A stretch of 34,059 nt of DNA from Lachnospiraceae bacterium (lineage in GTDB: Bacteria; Bacillota; Clostridia; Lachnospirales; Lachnospiraceae). The translations under genes were made by a program, and so were the position numbers. Shown here in pieces: positions 1 to 6,953 of this stretch. The DNA lies in NCBI GenBank assembly GCA_016290905.1, contig JAEEVO010000023.1, forward strand, positions 1 to 34,059, given 5' to 3'. The notes under the pieces were generated by a model, which saw only the letters and a program-made list of their open reading frames with translations, made no database searches and had not been told where the DNA came from. Numbering within the stretch: position 1 is the first letter of the stretch; each line of letters begins with the position of its first letter.

Positions 1-110
1 CACCGGGTTCCAAAATGATCACTCTCCTTGTAAATTAAAGTAGTAACAGTATATGTAAAAATAAAGAAAAAGTCAACTTTTATCTCCCTACATTTTTTTT
101 AATATTTTTG

Positions 111-139
111 TTGTAAATTCGTAGTATAAAGTGTATAAT
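111..139 (+). promoter_or_regulatory. mgtE promoter (-35/-10)
   Basis: TTGTAA at 111-116 and TATAAT at 134-139 are separated by exactly 17 bases, a good sigma-A type promoter. Transcription would begin near 146, giving mgtE an untranslated leader of about 150 bases, long enough for the RNA structure described next. Confidence 0.7.
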
Positions 140-185
140 TTAATTTTGTATGAGATAAAGGAGTTTTCCGGAAAGAAAGGTGGTG

Positions 186-287
186 GTTTTATGCGTACAG
201 ACGATTCTGACAGTTGCAGACGGTGTGAGTCAGCTTACGGAGGCGACGTACCTCCCCGATTGTGTACCATAAAACTGAATAAGGAGG
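186..287 (+). promoter_or_regulatory. candidate structured 5' leader of mgtE
   Basis: Seen in the sequence: a closing helix P1 pairs 186-199 with 263-275 (13 base pairs, one bulged C at 194). Inside it are hairpin P2 (CTGAC 207-211 with GTCAG 229-233) and hairpin P3 (GGAGG 239-243 with CCTCC 251-255). Together these make a three-way junction ending 8 bases before the mgtE ribosome site (GGAGG 283-287). CCTCC 251-255 can pair alternatively with that ribosome site, so P3 formation and ribosome-site masking exclude each other. It does not resemble the M-box (ykoK) Mg2+ riboswitch as I remember its conserved bases. Metal sensing is inference only. Confidence 0.5.
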
Positions 288-340
288 ACTCTTTTTATGA
301 CCGGAAACGAGAAGAAAGACATATCCGGGCAGGTATCTGA
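191..340 (+). CDS. possible 49-aa leader ORF overlapping mgtE start
   Basis: ATG at 191 follows an AAAGGTGG ribosome-site-like stretch by about 7 bases. It opens a 49-codon frame that runs through the mgtE ribosome site and overlaps the first 44 bases of mgtE in another frame. The peptide begins with an acidic run (TDDSDS) and has a Pro-Pro at residues 21-22. It resembles no protein I know. It lies entirely in the structured leader, so it may be chance coding in an RNA element; it could also be a regulatory leader peptide. Confidence 0.2.
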   Translation: MRTDDSDSCRRCESAYGGDVPPRLCTIKLNKEDSFYDRKREERHIRAGI

Positions 341-1907
341 CATCGAGGAAGAAATCCTTGTGCGAGATACAGCTGAAGACATTGCTGAAATTAAGGACGA
401 TGAAAGCAAGGATATAGCTGAAGCGGAAGAGAATGAAACTGTAGAGAATGAAGCAGAAGATACATCTTCGGGCGCAGCTCCCATGGCTATGGAGGTCCTT
501 GAAGCGGATGCAACAAGGGCCCAGGACAAGGAGGCCGGAGATGAGCCTGAGGAGGAAGAAAAGTCTCAGGTCGATATAATGGAGGAAGTTATAGAACGAA
601 AGGATTTCAAAGAATTCCGAAGAATGGCTTCCGAAATGAATGAGGCCGATGTGGCTTCAGTACTTGAAGAACTTGATGAAGCGGACATACTTAAGTTTTT
701 CAGGGTTTTACCGAAAAATATCGCTGCAGACGTATTCGCTTACCTGCCTATAGATCTGCAGCAGAGCATGATACTGATGCTGACGGAAGGTGAAGCAACG
801 AACATCATTGAAAACATGTATGTGGATGATGCTGCCGACCTTTTTGATGAGATGCCTGCAAATGTAGTAACAAGGCTGCTTGCGAAAACGAGCGCCGAAA
901 CAAGAAGGACTATCAACCAGCTGTTAAAATACCCCGATGACTCGGCGGGAAGCCTTATGACCACAGAGTATGAAGCGCTAAAGCTTCATCTTAAGGTCTC
1001 CGAGGCATTGGAGAAAATAAGGAAAGACGGTATTGACAAGGAAACGATAAATACCTGTTATGTGCTTGACAGAAACAGGACGCTTCTCGGTACCGTAACT
1101 TTAAGAAGCCTGCTTTTTGCAGATCCTGATGTAGAGGTTGGCGAGATAATGACCGAGAATGTTATCTCCATTACCACTCTTACCGACCAGGAGGATGTTG
1201 CGCGTGATTTCCAAAAGTACGACTTCTCGGTCATGCCCGTCGTTGACAGCGAGGACAGGCTTGTCGGCATAATCACGGTCGATGACGTTGTCGACATCAT
1301 GCAGCAGGAGGCAACGGAGGATATCGAAAAAATGGCGGCTATCCGTCCTACAGATACTCCGTATATAAAAACAGGCGTATTCGAGACGTGGAAAAAACGT
1401 ATACCGTGGCTTCTGCTCCTCATGATCTCGGCAACATTTACGGGAATGATCATAGCTCATTTCGAAGATGCGCTAAGTAAATATACAATACTTACGGCAT
1501 TCATCCCCATGCTTATGGATACGGGAGGAAATGCCGGAAGCCAGGCTTCGGTTTCAATAATCCGTGCGCTCTCTCTTGATGAACTGAGCTTCGGGGATCT
1601 TCCGAGAACCGCTTGGAAAGAGTCGAGGGTTTCGCTTCTTGTCGGAGCGACTCTTGCCGTGACAAATTTTGTGAAGCTGATGCTGGTAGATAATGTAACG
1701 GCACAGGTTGCAGCTGTCGTATGCCTGACACTGGTAGTAACCGTTTTTGTTGCAAAGCTTGTAGGCTGTTCATTACCCATGTTTGCAAAGAAGCTCGGTT
1801 TTGACCCGGCAGTTATGGCATCGCCGTTTATCACGACCATAGTTGATGCGTTATCACTGCTTATTTATTTTGAGTTCGCTACCATGATCCTAGGAATAGC
1901 GGCGTAA
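297..1907 (+). CDS. mgtE: magnesium transporter MgtE
   Basis: A MgtE-family Mg2+ channel of the cytoplasmic membrane. The order is an acidic N-terminal extension (about residues 1-90), the helical MgtE N domain (about 95-205, with repeated DEADI/DDAAD-like stretches), a pair of CBS domains (about 210-340), and a C-terminal membrane domain starting near IPWLLLL. The membrane domain carries the family signature around MDTGGNAGSQ. In known MgtE proteins the N and CBS domains bind Mg2+ and close the pore when the cell is replete. At 536 residues it is longer than the usual 450 or so, the excess being the Glu/Asp-rich head. The start ATG follows AAGGAGG by 9 bases. argS follows after 31 bases, probably co-transcribed. 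Function is confident; the role of the extension is unknown. Confidence 0.96.
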   Translation: MTGNEKKDISGQVSDIEEEILVRDTAEDIAEIKDDESKDIAEAEENETVENEAEDTSSGAAPMAMEVLEADATRAQDKEAGDEPEEEEKSQVDIMEEVIERKDFKEFRRMASEMNEADVASVLEELDEADILKFFRVLPKNIAADVFAYLPIDLQQSMILMLTEGEATNIIENMYVDDAADLFDEMPANVVTRLLAKTSAETRRTINQLLKYPDDSAGSLMTTEYEALKLHLKVSEALEKIRKDGIDKETINTCYVLDRNRTLLGTVTLRSLLFADPDVEVGEIMTENVISITTLTDQEDVARDFQKYDFSVMPVVDSEDRLVGIITVDDVVDIMQQEATEDIEKMAAIRPTDTPYIKTGVFETWKKRIPWLLLLMISATFTGMIIAHFEDALSKYTILTAFIPMLMDTGGNAGSQASVSIIRALSLDELSFGDLPRTAWKESRVSLLVGATLAVTNFVKLMLVDNVTAQVAAVVCLTLVVTVFVAKLVGCSLPMFAKKLGFDPAVMASPFITTIVDALSLLIYFEFATMILGIAA

Positions 1908-1938
1908 AGATATAATTAAAGAGAGGAAAGATTTTTAC

Positions 1939-3732
1939 ATGAAAGCATTGCTTGACATATTATCCGAGAAATTTGAAAACGCCTTTGAAAAAGCCGGATA
2001 CTCACGTGAGTTTGGGAAATGTGTCGTATCAAACCGTCCCGACCTCTGCGAATTCCAGTGCAACGGTGCCATGGCAGGCGCGAAGACCTATAAGAAGGCT
2101 CCGATAATGATCGCAAATGAGGTGGTCGCAGCACTTGAAAACGACGGAGTATTTAAAAGCGTTGAGGCAATTGCTCCCGGATTTATCAATATCATACTTG
2201 ACGACAATTTCTTAACCGGATACCTGAACGAAATGAGCGTATCCGAAAAGCACGGTTATGAGCCTGCGGCTGTAGGTAAGACCGCTGTTATCGATTACGG
2301 CGGAGCCAACGTTGCAAAGCCTCTGCATGTAGGACATCTGCGTCCCGCCATCATAGGTGAGAGCGTAAAGAGGATATTGGCCTTTGACGGTTATAAGACT
2401 ATAGGAGATGCGCATCTCGGCGACTGGGGCACACCCATCGGGCTTATCTTTACCGAGATGCAGGCAAGAAATCCTTCGCTCGTATATTTTGACGAGAACT
2501 ATACAGGTGAGTATCCGGATGAATGTCCCGTAACTCTCAAAGAGCTTGAGGAGATATATCCTTTTGCAAGTGCAAAGTCCAAGGAGGACGAGGAATACAG
2601 GGCAAAAGCAAGACAGGCTGTATTTGAGCTCCAACAGGGCAGACGCGGATACAGGGCTCTTTGGGAAAGGATCATGGATATCTCAAAGGCAGATCTTAAG
2701 AAAAACTATGGCAGCCTGAATGTCTATTTTGAGCTCTGGTACGGTGAAAGCGATGCCGATCCTTATATCATGCCTATGATAGAGGATATGAAAAAGAAGG
2801 GGATCGCAAGGATAAGCGAGGGTGCTCTCGTTGTTGACGTAAAGGAAGAAACAGACAATAAGGAAATGCCTCCCTGTATGCTCTTAAAATCCGACGGTGC
2901 TGTCGGCTATGATTCCACCGACCTTGCAACGATCGTGCAGAGAATGAAGGACTTTGCTCCTAAGAAGATCATATATGTTGTGGATAAGAGACAGGGACTT
3001 CATTTTGAACAGGTATTCCGTGCGGTAAGAAAGGCCGGGATCGTAGGTGATGATACAGAACTTTTCTTCCTTGGCAACGGTACGATGAACGGAAAGGACG
3101 GAAAGCCGTTCAAGACCCGTGACGGCGGAGTGTTAAGGCTTGAAGCACTGGTACGCGACGTAAGCGACCATGTTGCGGAAAAGATGGCCGACAGGGAGCT
3201 TTCTGCTGAGGAAAAGGATGAGATAGCAAGGAAGGTAGGACTTGCGGCACTTAAATACGGCGATCTTTCAAACGCCGCAACAAAGGACTATATATTTGAC
3301 ATAGACAAGTTCACTTCCTTTGAAGGAAATACCGGTCCTTACATCCTTTATACCATGGTCCGTATAAAGTCGATCCTTGAGAAATATTCATCGGTTACCG
3401 GAACTTCGACCGACAAGGTAAGGGTCAGCGTCGATAAGGGTGAGATAAAAATGACGGCAGGCGGAAACGATTCCGAAAAGAAGCTCAAGCTTCAGCTCGG
3501 TCTGTTTTCCGAAAACATACATCAGGCTTCGGCAGAGCTTGCTCCTCACAAGGTCTGCACATACATTTTCGAATTGAGTAATCTTTTCAACTCTTTTTAT
3601 CATGAGAACAAGATAATAGCGGAAGAGAACGAAGAAAAGAGAAAGGGCTGGATAGCTCTGATAGTGCTTACATTAAAGGTCCTGGAGTCCTGCATAGACC
3701 TTCTGGCAATTGAAGCTCCGGAAAAAATGTAA
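1939..3732 (+). CDS. argS: arginyl-tRNA synthetase
   Basis: Charges tRNA-Arg with arginine using ATP, in the cytoplasm. This is a class I synthetase: the N-terminal tRNA-recognition domain typical of ArgRS occupies about residues 1-115. The HIGH-type ATP motif is HVGH in the stretch GGANVAKPLHVGHLRP, near residue 130. The C-terminal DALR anticodon-binding domain includes the YTMVRIKSIL and FYHENKII stretches. Length 597 is normal for the subfamily whose HIGH motif continues as LRPAIIG. A GAGAGGAAAG ribosome site precedes the ATG. It sits 31 bases behind mgtE with no promoter or terminator seen between, so it is probably read from the mgtE promoter as well. No frameshift or missing domain was noted. 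Confidence 0.97.
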   Translation: MKALLDILSEKFENAFEKAGYSREFGKCVVSNRPDLCEFQCNGAMAGAKTYKKAPIMIANEVVAALENDGVFKSVEAIAPGFINIILDDNFLTGYLNEMSVSEKHGYEPAAVGKTAVIDYGGANVAKPLHVGHLRPAIIGESVKRILAFDGYKTIGDAHLGDWGTPIGLIFTEMQARNPSLVYFDENYTGEYPDECPVTLKELEEIYPFASAKSKEDEEYRAKARQAVFELQQGRRGYRALWERIMDISKADLKKNYGSLNVYFELWYGESDADPYIMPMIEDMKKKGIARISEGALVVDVKEETDNKEMPPCMLLKSDGAVGYDSTDLATIVQRMKDFAPKKIIYVVDKRQGLHFEQVFRAVRKAGIVGDDTELFFLGNGTMNGKDGKPFKTRDGGVLRLEALVRDVSDHVAEKMADRELSAEEKDEIARKVGLAALKYGDLSNAATKDYIFDIDKFTSFEGNTGPYILYTMVRIKSILEKYSSVTGTSTDKVRVSVDKGEIKMTAGGNDSEKKLKLQLGLFSENIHQASAELAPHKVCTYIFELSNLFNSFYHENKIIAEENEEKRKGWIALIVLTLKVLESCIDLLAIEAPEKM

Positions 3733-3756
3733 GGAAATAAACTTTTTTAATAATGA

Positions 3757-3785
3757 TTGACTAATAAATTTATTTATAGTATAAT
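3757..3785 (+). promoter_or_regulatory. promoter of the SH3-domain membrane protein gene
   Basis: TTGACT at 3757-3762 and TATAAT at 3780-3785 with a 17-base spacer. This is a near-consensus promoter 37 bases before the chosen start of the next gene, and it separates that gene from the mgtE-argS unit. Confidence 0.75.
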
Positions 3786-3821
3786 GTATGTGTGAAAGTT
3801 TGATATGAAATGAGGATGATT

Positions 3822-4892
3822 ATGTCAAATAAATCGTTGATCATATTTAGAAGGTTATTATTCTTATTCGCGGTAACGGTAGTTTATGCTTTTATCGCGA
3901 ATATTGAGATTAAGGCAGAAACAAGAGAGGTCTGGCCACAGTATGAAGCGACGGTCATCAGCGGTGTGAATGTCCGTTCGGTACCGAGTACCGATGAAGG
4001 TGATTCAACCATCATAACCATGCTGGAAACGGGAGAAAAGGTTACGATCATCGGTAATCCTCCCAACGATAAATGGTACAGGATAAAGTTTAAGCGTGGT
4101 GATGTCGAATACGGTGTTGATGATGAGTGTTACGCATATGCAAAGTATATCGAAAAAGGAACCGAGATAACTCCTTCACCCACTCCTACACCTACAGCCA
4201 CTCCCATTCCCACGCCAACACAGGCAGTTGCAACCAAGGCTCCTGTAAGCGGAACGCCCACTATTTCAAAAGCGGAAACAGCTGACGACAAAGGCAAGGA
4301 AGAGACAGAGAGCGACAGTCCAAAGAGCAGCAACTCAAAGTTTGATATCAAGATAGCGATCTACATAGTTCTCGCAGCCGGCGCAATCTTCTTCGGAACA
4401 TACATTGTACTTGGTCTTTTGAAACAGAACAAGCGCAAGCAGCGTATCCAGAATGCAAGAAAGGTTGACCGCATAAGGAACGATGAGCAGCAGCAGGATA
4501 ACGGAAGCAGGAAGAAGAGACCCGAGATAAGGCGTGCGGACGATCAGGGTTACGTCAGGGAAGTAAGGCAGAGCGTCTACTTCACGAACGCCGAGGATGA
4601 TGACGACATGTACGGCATCATGCCGAGAGAGACGGATGACAAGAGAACTCTGAGAGCCGCCGTTGACAGACTTCAGGAGCACGACATTATTAACCATAAG
4701 ATATACGGTGAAGGCGAGGTTTACGATAACTCGGATGTCAAGCTTATGGAAGTTCGTTTCGGAAACGATGTCAGATTCTTAAATAAGGATTCGATCGTTG
4801 CAAAGCGTCTGATCGAGATCATAGATGACGAGGATCAGGCTACCGCAAGACGCAGAAACAGAAGAAACAGAAACAAGAGAAACGATTATTGA
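3822..4892 (+). CDS. membrane-anchored SH3-like domain protein, unknown role
   Basis: Not recognised as a named gene. From the N terminus it shows: a hydrophobic segment (about residues 8-30) acting as signal or anchor; an SH3b-like domain (about 37-110) with the usual 'VNVRSVPS' start and a WYRIKF strand; a Pro/Thr-rich linker (PTPTPTATPIPTPTQ); and a membrane segment near residues 180-203 (IAIYIVLAAGAIFFGTYIVL). A basic Arg/Lys/Gln-rich stretch then leads to a C-terminal piece with 'HKIYGEGEVYDNSDVKLMEVRFG', which recalls the small Tudor-like tail of UvrD/PcrA helicases (inference). The SH3 part should face outside, where such domains often bind cell wall, and the basic tail inside. I chose ATG 3822 over ATGs at 3810 and 3816 because only 3822 has a GAGG at proper distance (3812-3815). 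Confidence 0.85.
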   Translation: MSNKSLIIFRRLLFLFAVTVVYAFIANIEIKAETREVWPQYEATVISGVNVRSVPSTDEGDSTIITMLETGEKVTIIGNPPNDKWYRIKFKRGDVEYGVDDECYAYAKYIEKGTEITPSPTPTPTATPIPTPTQAVATKAPVSGTPTISKAETADDKGKEETESDSPKSSNSKFDIKIAIYIVLAAGAIFFGTYIVLGLLKQNKRKQRIQNARKVDRIRNDEQQQDNGSRKKRPEIRRADDQGYVREVRQSVYFTNAEDDDDMYGIMPRETDDKRTLRAAVDRLQEHDIINHKIYGEGEVYDNSDVKLMEVRFGNDVRFLNKDSIVAKRLIEIIDDEDQATARRRNRRNRNKRNDY

Positions 4893-4898
4893 TAAAAA

Positions 4899-4937
4899 AC
4901 CGGTTAAGCATTTTAGGCTTAACCGGTATATTTTTTT
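4899..4937. terminator. bidirectional intrinsic terminator
   Basis: A perfect 11-base stem (ACCGGTTAAGC 4899-4909 with GCTTAACCGGT 4917-4927) with a 7-base loop. It is followed on the plus strand by a T-rich run and preceded by an A run that gives a T tract on the minus strand. It lies between the convergent SH3-protein gene and argH and can stop both. Confidence 0.92.
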
Positions 4938-4952
4938 AAGTACAGGCTTGCT

Positions 4953-6326
4953 TTAATTATTCAGTACAGCCTCGCAGTGCTCAAGCATTCTCTCGATGGC
5001 CTTAAGCCCGGGAGCACCGATGGTGTTCCTCTTTTCAACACAGGTCTTAAGAGAGATCGCTTCGTAAATATCCTTTTCGAATACGGGAGAGAACTTCTTA
5101 AACTCTTCGATTGAGAGATCGTCCAAAGCACACTTCTTATCGATGCAGTAAAGCACAAGCTGTCCGATTATGCCATGAGCGTCACGGAAGGGTATGCCGT
5201 GAACAACAAGATAGTCTGCTGCGTCAGTAGCGTTTGTAAATCCGTTCCTTGCGCTCTGTGCCATAACGTCCTTGTTGAAGGTCAGGGTTGAGAGCATCCC
5301 GTCGAAAAGAGTGATGGAATCGGAAACGGTATCAAGAGCATCGAAGAAAGCTTCCTTATCCTCCTGAAGATCCTTGTTGTAAGCAAGAGGAAGCCCCTTA
5401 AGAGCAGTAAGGAGAGTGGTAAGGCTTCCGTATACACGTCCGGTCTTTCCGCGGACAAGCTCGGCGATATCGGGATTCTTCTTCTGCGGCATGATGCTGC
5501 TTCCGGTAGAATATGAGTCGTCGATCTCTATAAACCTGTATTCGTTGGTGTTCCAGATGATGATCTCTTCACTGAAACGGGAGAGGTGCATCATTATAAG
5601 AGAAAAGCAGGATAAAAGCTCGATAAGATAATCCCTGTCGGAAACACCGTCCATTGAGTTTTCGGTGGGTCCGAAGAAATCAAGGGCATGTGCGGTCATC
5701 TCACGGTCAAGGGGATAAGTGGTGCCGGCAAGCGCTCCGGAGCCCAAAGGAGAATAATTCATACGCGCTCTGGCATCCTTCAGCCTGTCACGGTCTCTGG
5801 AGAACATCTCAAAGTAAGCACCGAGGTGATGGGCTAAGGTTACGGGCTGAGCTTTCTGAAGATGTGTAAAGCCCGGCATATACGTTTCCTTGTTTGCCTT
5901 CATCAGGCCGTAGATTGTTGTAAGAAGCTTTTTAAGCTTTTTGGAGATCTCGGTAGCGGCGTTCCTGCTGTACATACGCATGTCGAGCGCAACCTGATCG
6001 TTGCGGCTGCGTCCGGTATGAAGCTTTTTGCCGGCATCACCGATACGTTCGGTAAGAACCGACTCCACAAAGCTGTGGATGTCTTCTGCGGACATATCGA
6101 TCTGAAGCTTTCCTGTTTCTATGTCATTATAGATATCTATCAAACCTTTATGTATGAGGACGGCTTCGTCATGAGGGATGATCCCCTGATTCCCGAGCAT
6201 GAGTACGTGAGCCATGCTTCCTTTTATATCCTCACGCCAGAAGCGGCTGTCAAAGCCTATCGAAGAATTGTATTTTGCAACAAGTTCATTTGTTTCGCCG
6301 GTGAAACGGCCTCCCCAAAGTTTCAT
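4953..6326 (-). CDS. argH: argininosuccinate lyase
   Basis: Splits argininosuccinate into arginine and fumarate, the last step of arginine synthesis; a cytoplasmic homotetramer of the fumarase/aspartase superfamily. Visible motifs are '[11 protein letters not shown]' (residues 101-111), the general-acid/base region THLQKAQP (154-161, His155), and the superfamily signature [12 protein letters not shown] at 275-286 with the catalytic serine loop. Length 457 is typical. On the minus strand the start codon follows a GGAGG-type site about 6 bases away. It stands alone, 20 kb from argCJBDF and facing the other way, so it needs its own promoter. argG, its usual partner, is not in the window. Confidence 0.97.
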   Translation of the reverse strand: MKLWGGRFTGETNELVAKYNSSIGFDSRFWREDIKGSMAHVLMLGNQGIIPHDEAVLIHKGLIDIYNDIETGKLQIDMSAEDIHSFVESVLTERIGDAGKKLHTGRSRNDQVALDMRMYSRNAATEISKKLKKLLTTIYGLMKANKETYMPGFTHLQKAQPVTLAHHLGAYFEMFSRDRDRLKDARARMNYSPLGSGALAGTTYPLDREMTAHALDFFGPTENSMDGVSDRDYLIELLSCFSLIMMHLSRFSEEIIIWNTNEYRFIEIDDSYSTGSSIMPQKKNPDIAELVRGKTGRVYGSLTTLLTALKGLPLAYNKDLQEDKEAFFDALDTVSDSITLFDGMLSTLTFNKDVMAQSARNGFTNATDAADYLVVHGIPFRDAHGIIGQLVLYCIDKKCALDDLSIEEFKKFSPVFEKDIYEAISLKTCVEKRNTIGAPGLKAIERMLEHCEAVLNN

Positions 6327-6390
6327 AATAAACCTCCGCTATGCATCAAAATAGTGACGGTATAAGTCTTTAAAACGTCTCTTTTAAGGT

Positions 6391-6419
6391 ATTATAACAT
6401 AAAAGGAAGAAAAATAAAA
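6391..6419 (-). promoter_or_regulatory. argH: possible argH promoter
   Basis: Read on the minus strand, TATAAT at 6396-6391 is a perfect -10, but the -35 at 17 bases (TTTTAT) is poor. The surrounding AT-rich stretch is partly palindromic (TATTATAACATA on the plus strand), so a repressor site such as an ARG box is conceivable but not convincing. Confidence 0.35.
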
Positions 6420-6436
6420 GGATTTTACAAGAAAAG

Positions 6437-6465
6437 TTGACAAATCGGGTGAAAAGTTGTATTCT
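6437..6465 (+). promoter_or_regulatory. zapA: zapA promoter
   Basis: TTGACA at 6437-6442, a 17-base spacer, then TATTCT at 6460-6465. A consensus -35 with a fair -10, 59 bases ahead of the zapA ATG and divergent from argH. Confidence 0.7.
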
Positions 6466-6524
6466 TTTTTATGTAAACAAGAAAAAAGAAAGGGAATCGC
6501 AGTTGCGATTTGCAGGCTTTTGTC

Positions 6525-6953
6525 ATGGGCAGGAAGAACGATACTGATGTTATCATAAAGAACAAAAGATATAAGCTTTCCGGTTTTGAAAATGAGGAGT
6601 ACCTGCAGAGGATAGCCGGATTCCTTAACAACAAGTATACCGAGATCAAGAAGGCTGATATCTACAAGAGTCTTGATAACGAGATGAAAGCTATTTTCCT
6701 TGAGATCAACCTTGTTGACGAGTATTTCAAGATGAAGAACAAGTATGAGGAGTCCGAAGCTGACAGCGAGTCGAAGAGCAATGAGATATACTCCATGAAG
6801 CATGAGATCATGAGTCTGCAGTCAAAGCTTGAGATAGCACAGAACGAGATAGAAAAGCAGAAGGCCCTCAACATTGAGGAACAGAAAAAGAACATAAAGC
6901 TTGAAACAGAGCTTTCTTCTGAAAGAAAGAGCAGAAAAACGGTTAATGAATAA
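6525..6953 (+). CDS. zapA: cell division protein ZapA
   Basis: A small FtsZ-associated protein that bundles Z-ring filaments in the cytoplasm. The N-terminal ZapA domain is clear (NDTDVIIKNKRYKLSGFENE, then 'YLQRIAGFLNNKY'), followed by a long Glu/Lys-rich coiled coil from about residue 65 to the end. The length (142) is at the long end because of the extended coil. I take ATG 6525 rather than TTG 6510: family members begin just before the 'KND.DV' stretch, and CAGG at 6513-6516 is 8 bases upstream. The ribosome site is weak in either case. The end overlaps the start of the U32 peptidase gene by 8 bases (AATGAATAA), suggesting coupled translation. Confidence 0.88.
   Translation: MGRKNDTDVIIKNKRYKLSGFENEEYLQRIAGFLNNKYTEIKKADIYKSLDNEMKAIFLEINLVDEYFKMKNKYEESEADSESKSNEIYSMKHEIMSLQSKLEIAQNEIEKQKALNIEEQKKNIKLETELSSERKSRKTVNE

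Noticed and set aside
1-29. Minus-strand AAGGAG (29-24) with GTG at 22 or TTG at 13, a possible start of a divergent gene leaving the window
   Set aside because: Too few codons lie inside the window, and spacing to either start is poor; bases 30-110 show only AT-rich sequence.
140-296. M-box Mg2+ riboswitch before mgtE
   Set aside because: The conserved M-box stretches as I remember them are absent, and the element is too short; kept as an unassigned structure.
131-340. Longer reading of the leader ORF from GTG 131
   Set aside because: The GTG lies between the -35 and -10 of the mgtE promoter, upstream of the expected transcript start.
5862-6365. 167-codon plus-strand ORF
   Set aside because: Runs antisense over argH, whose protein is fully conserved; no ribosome site.
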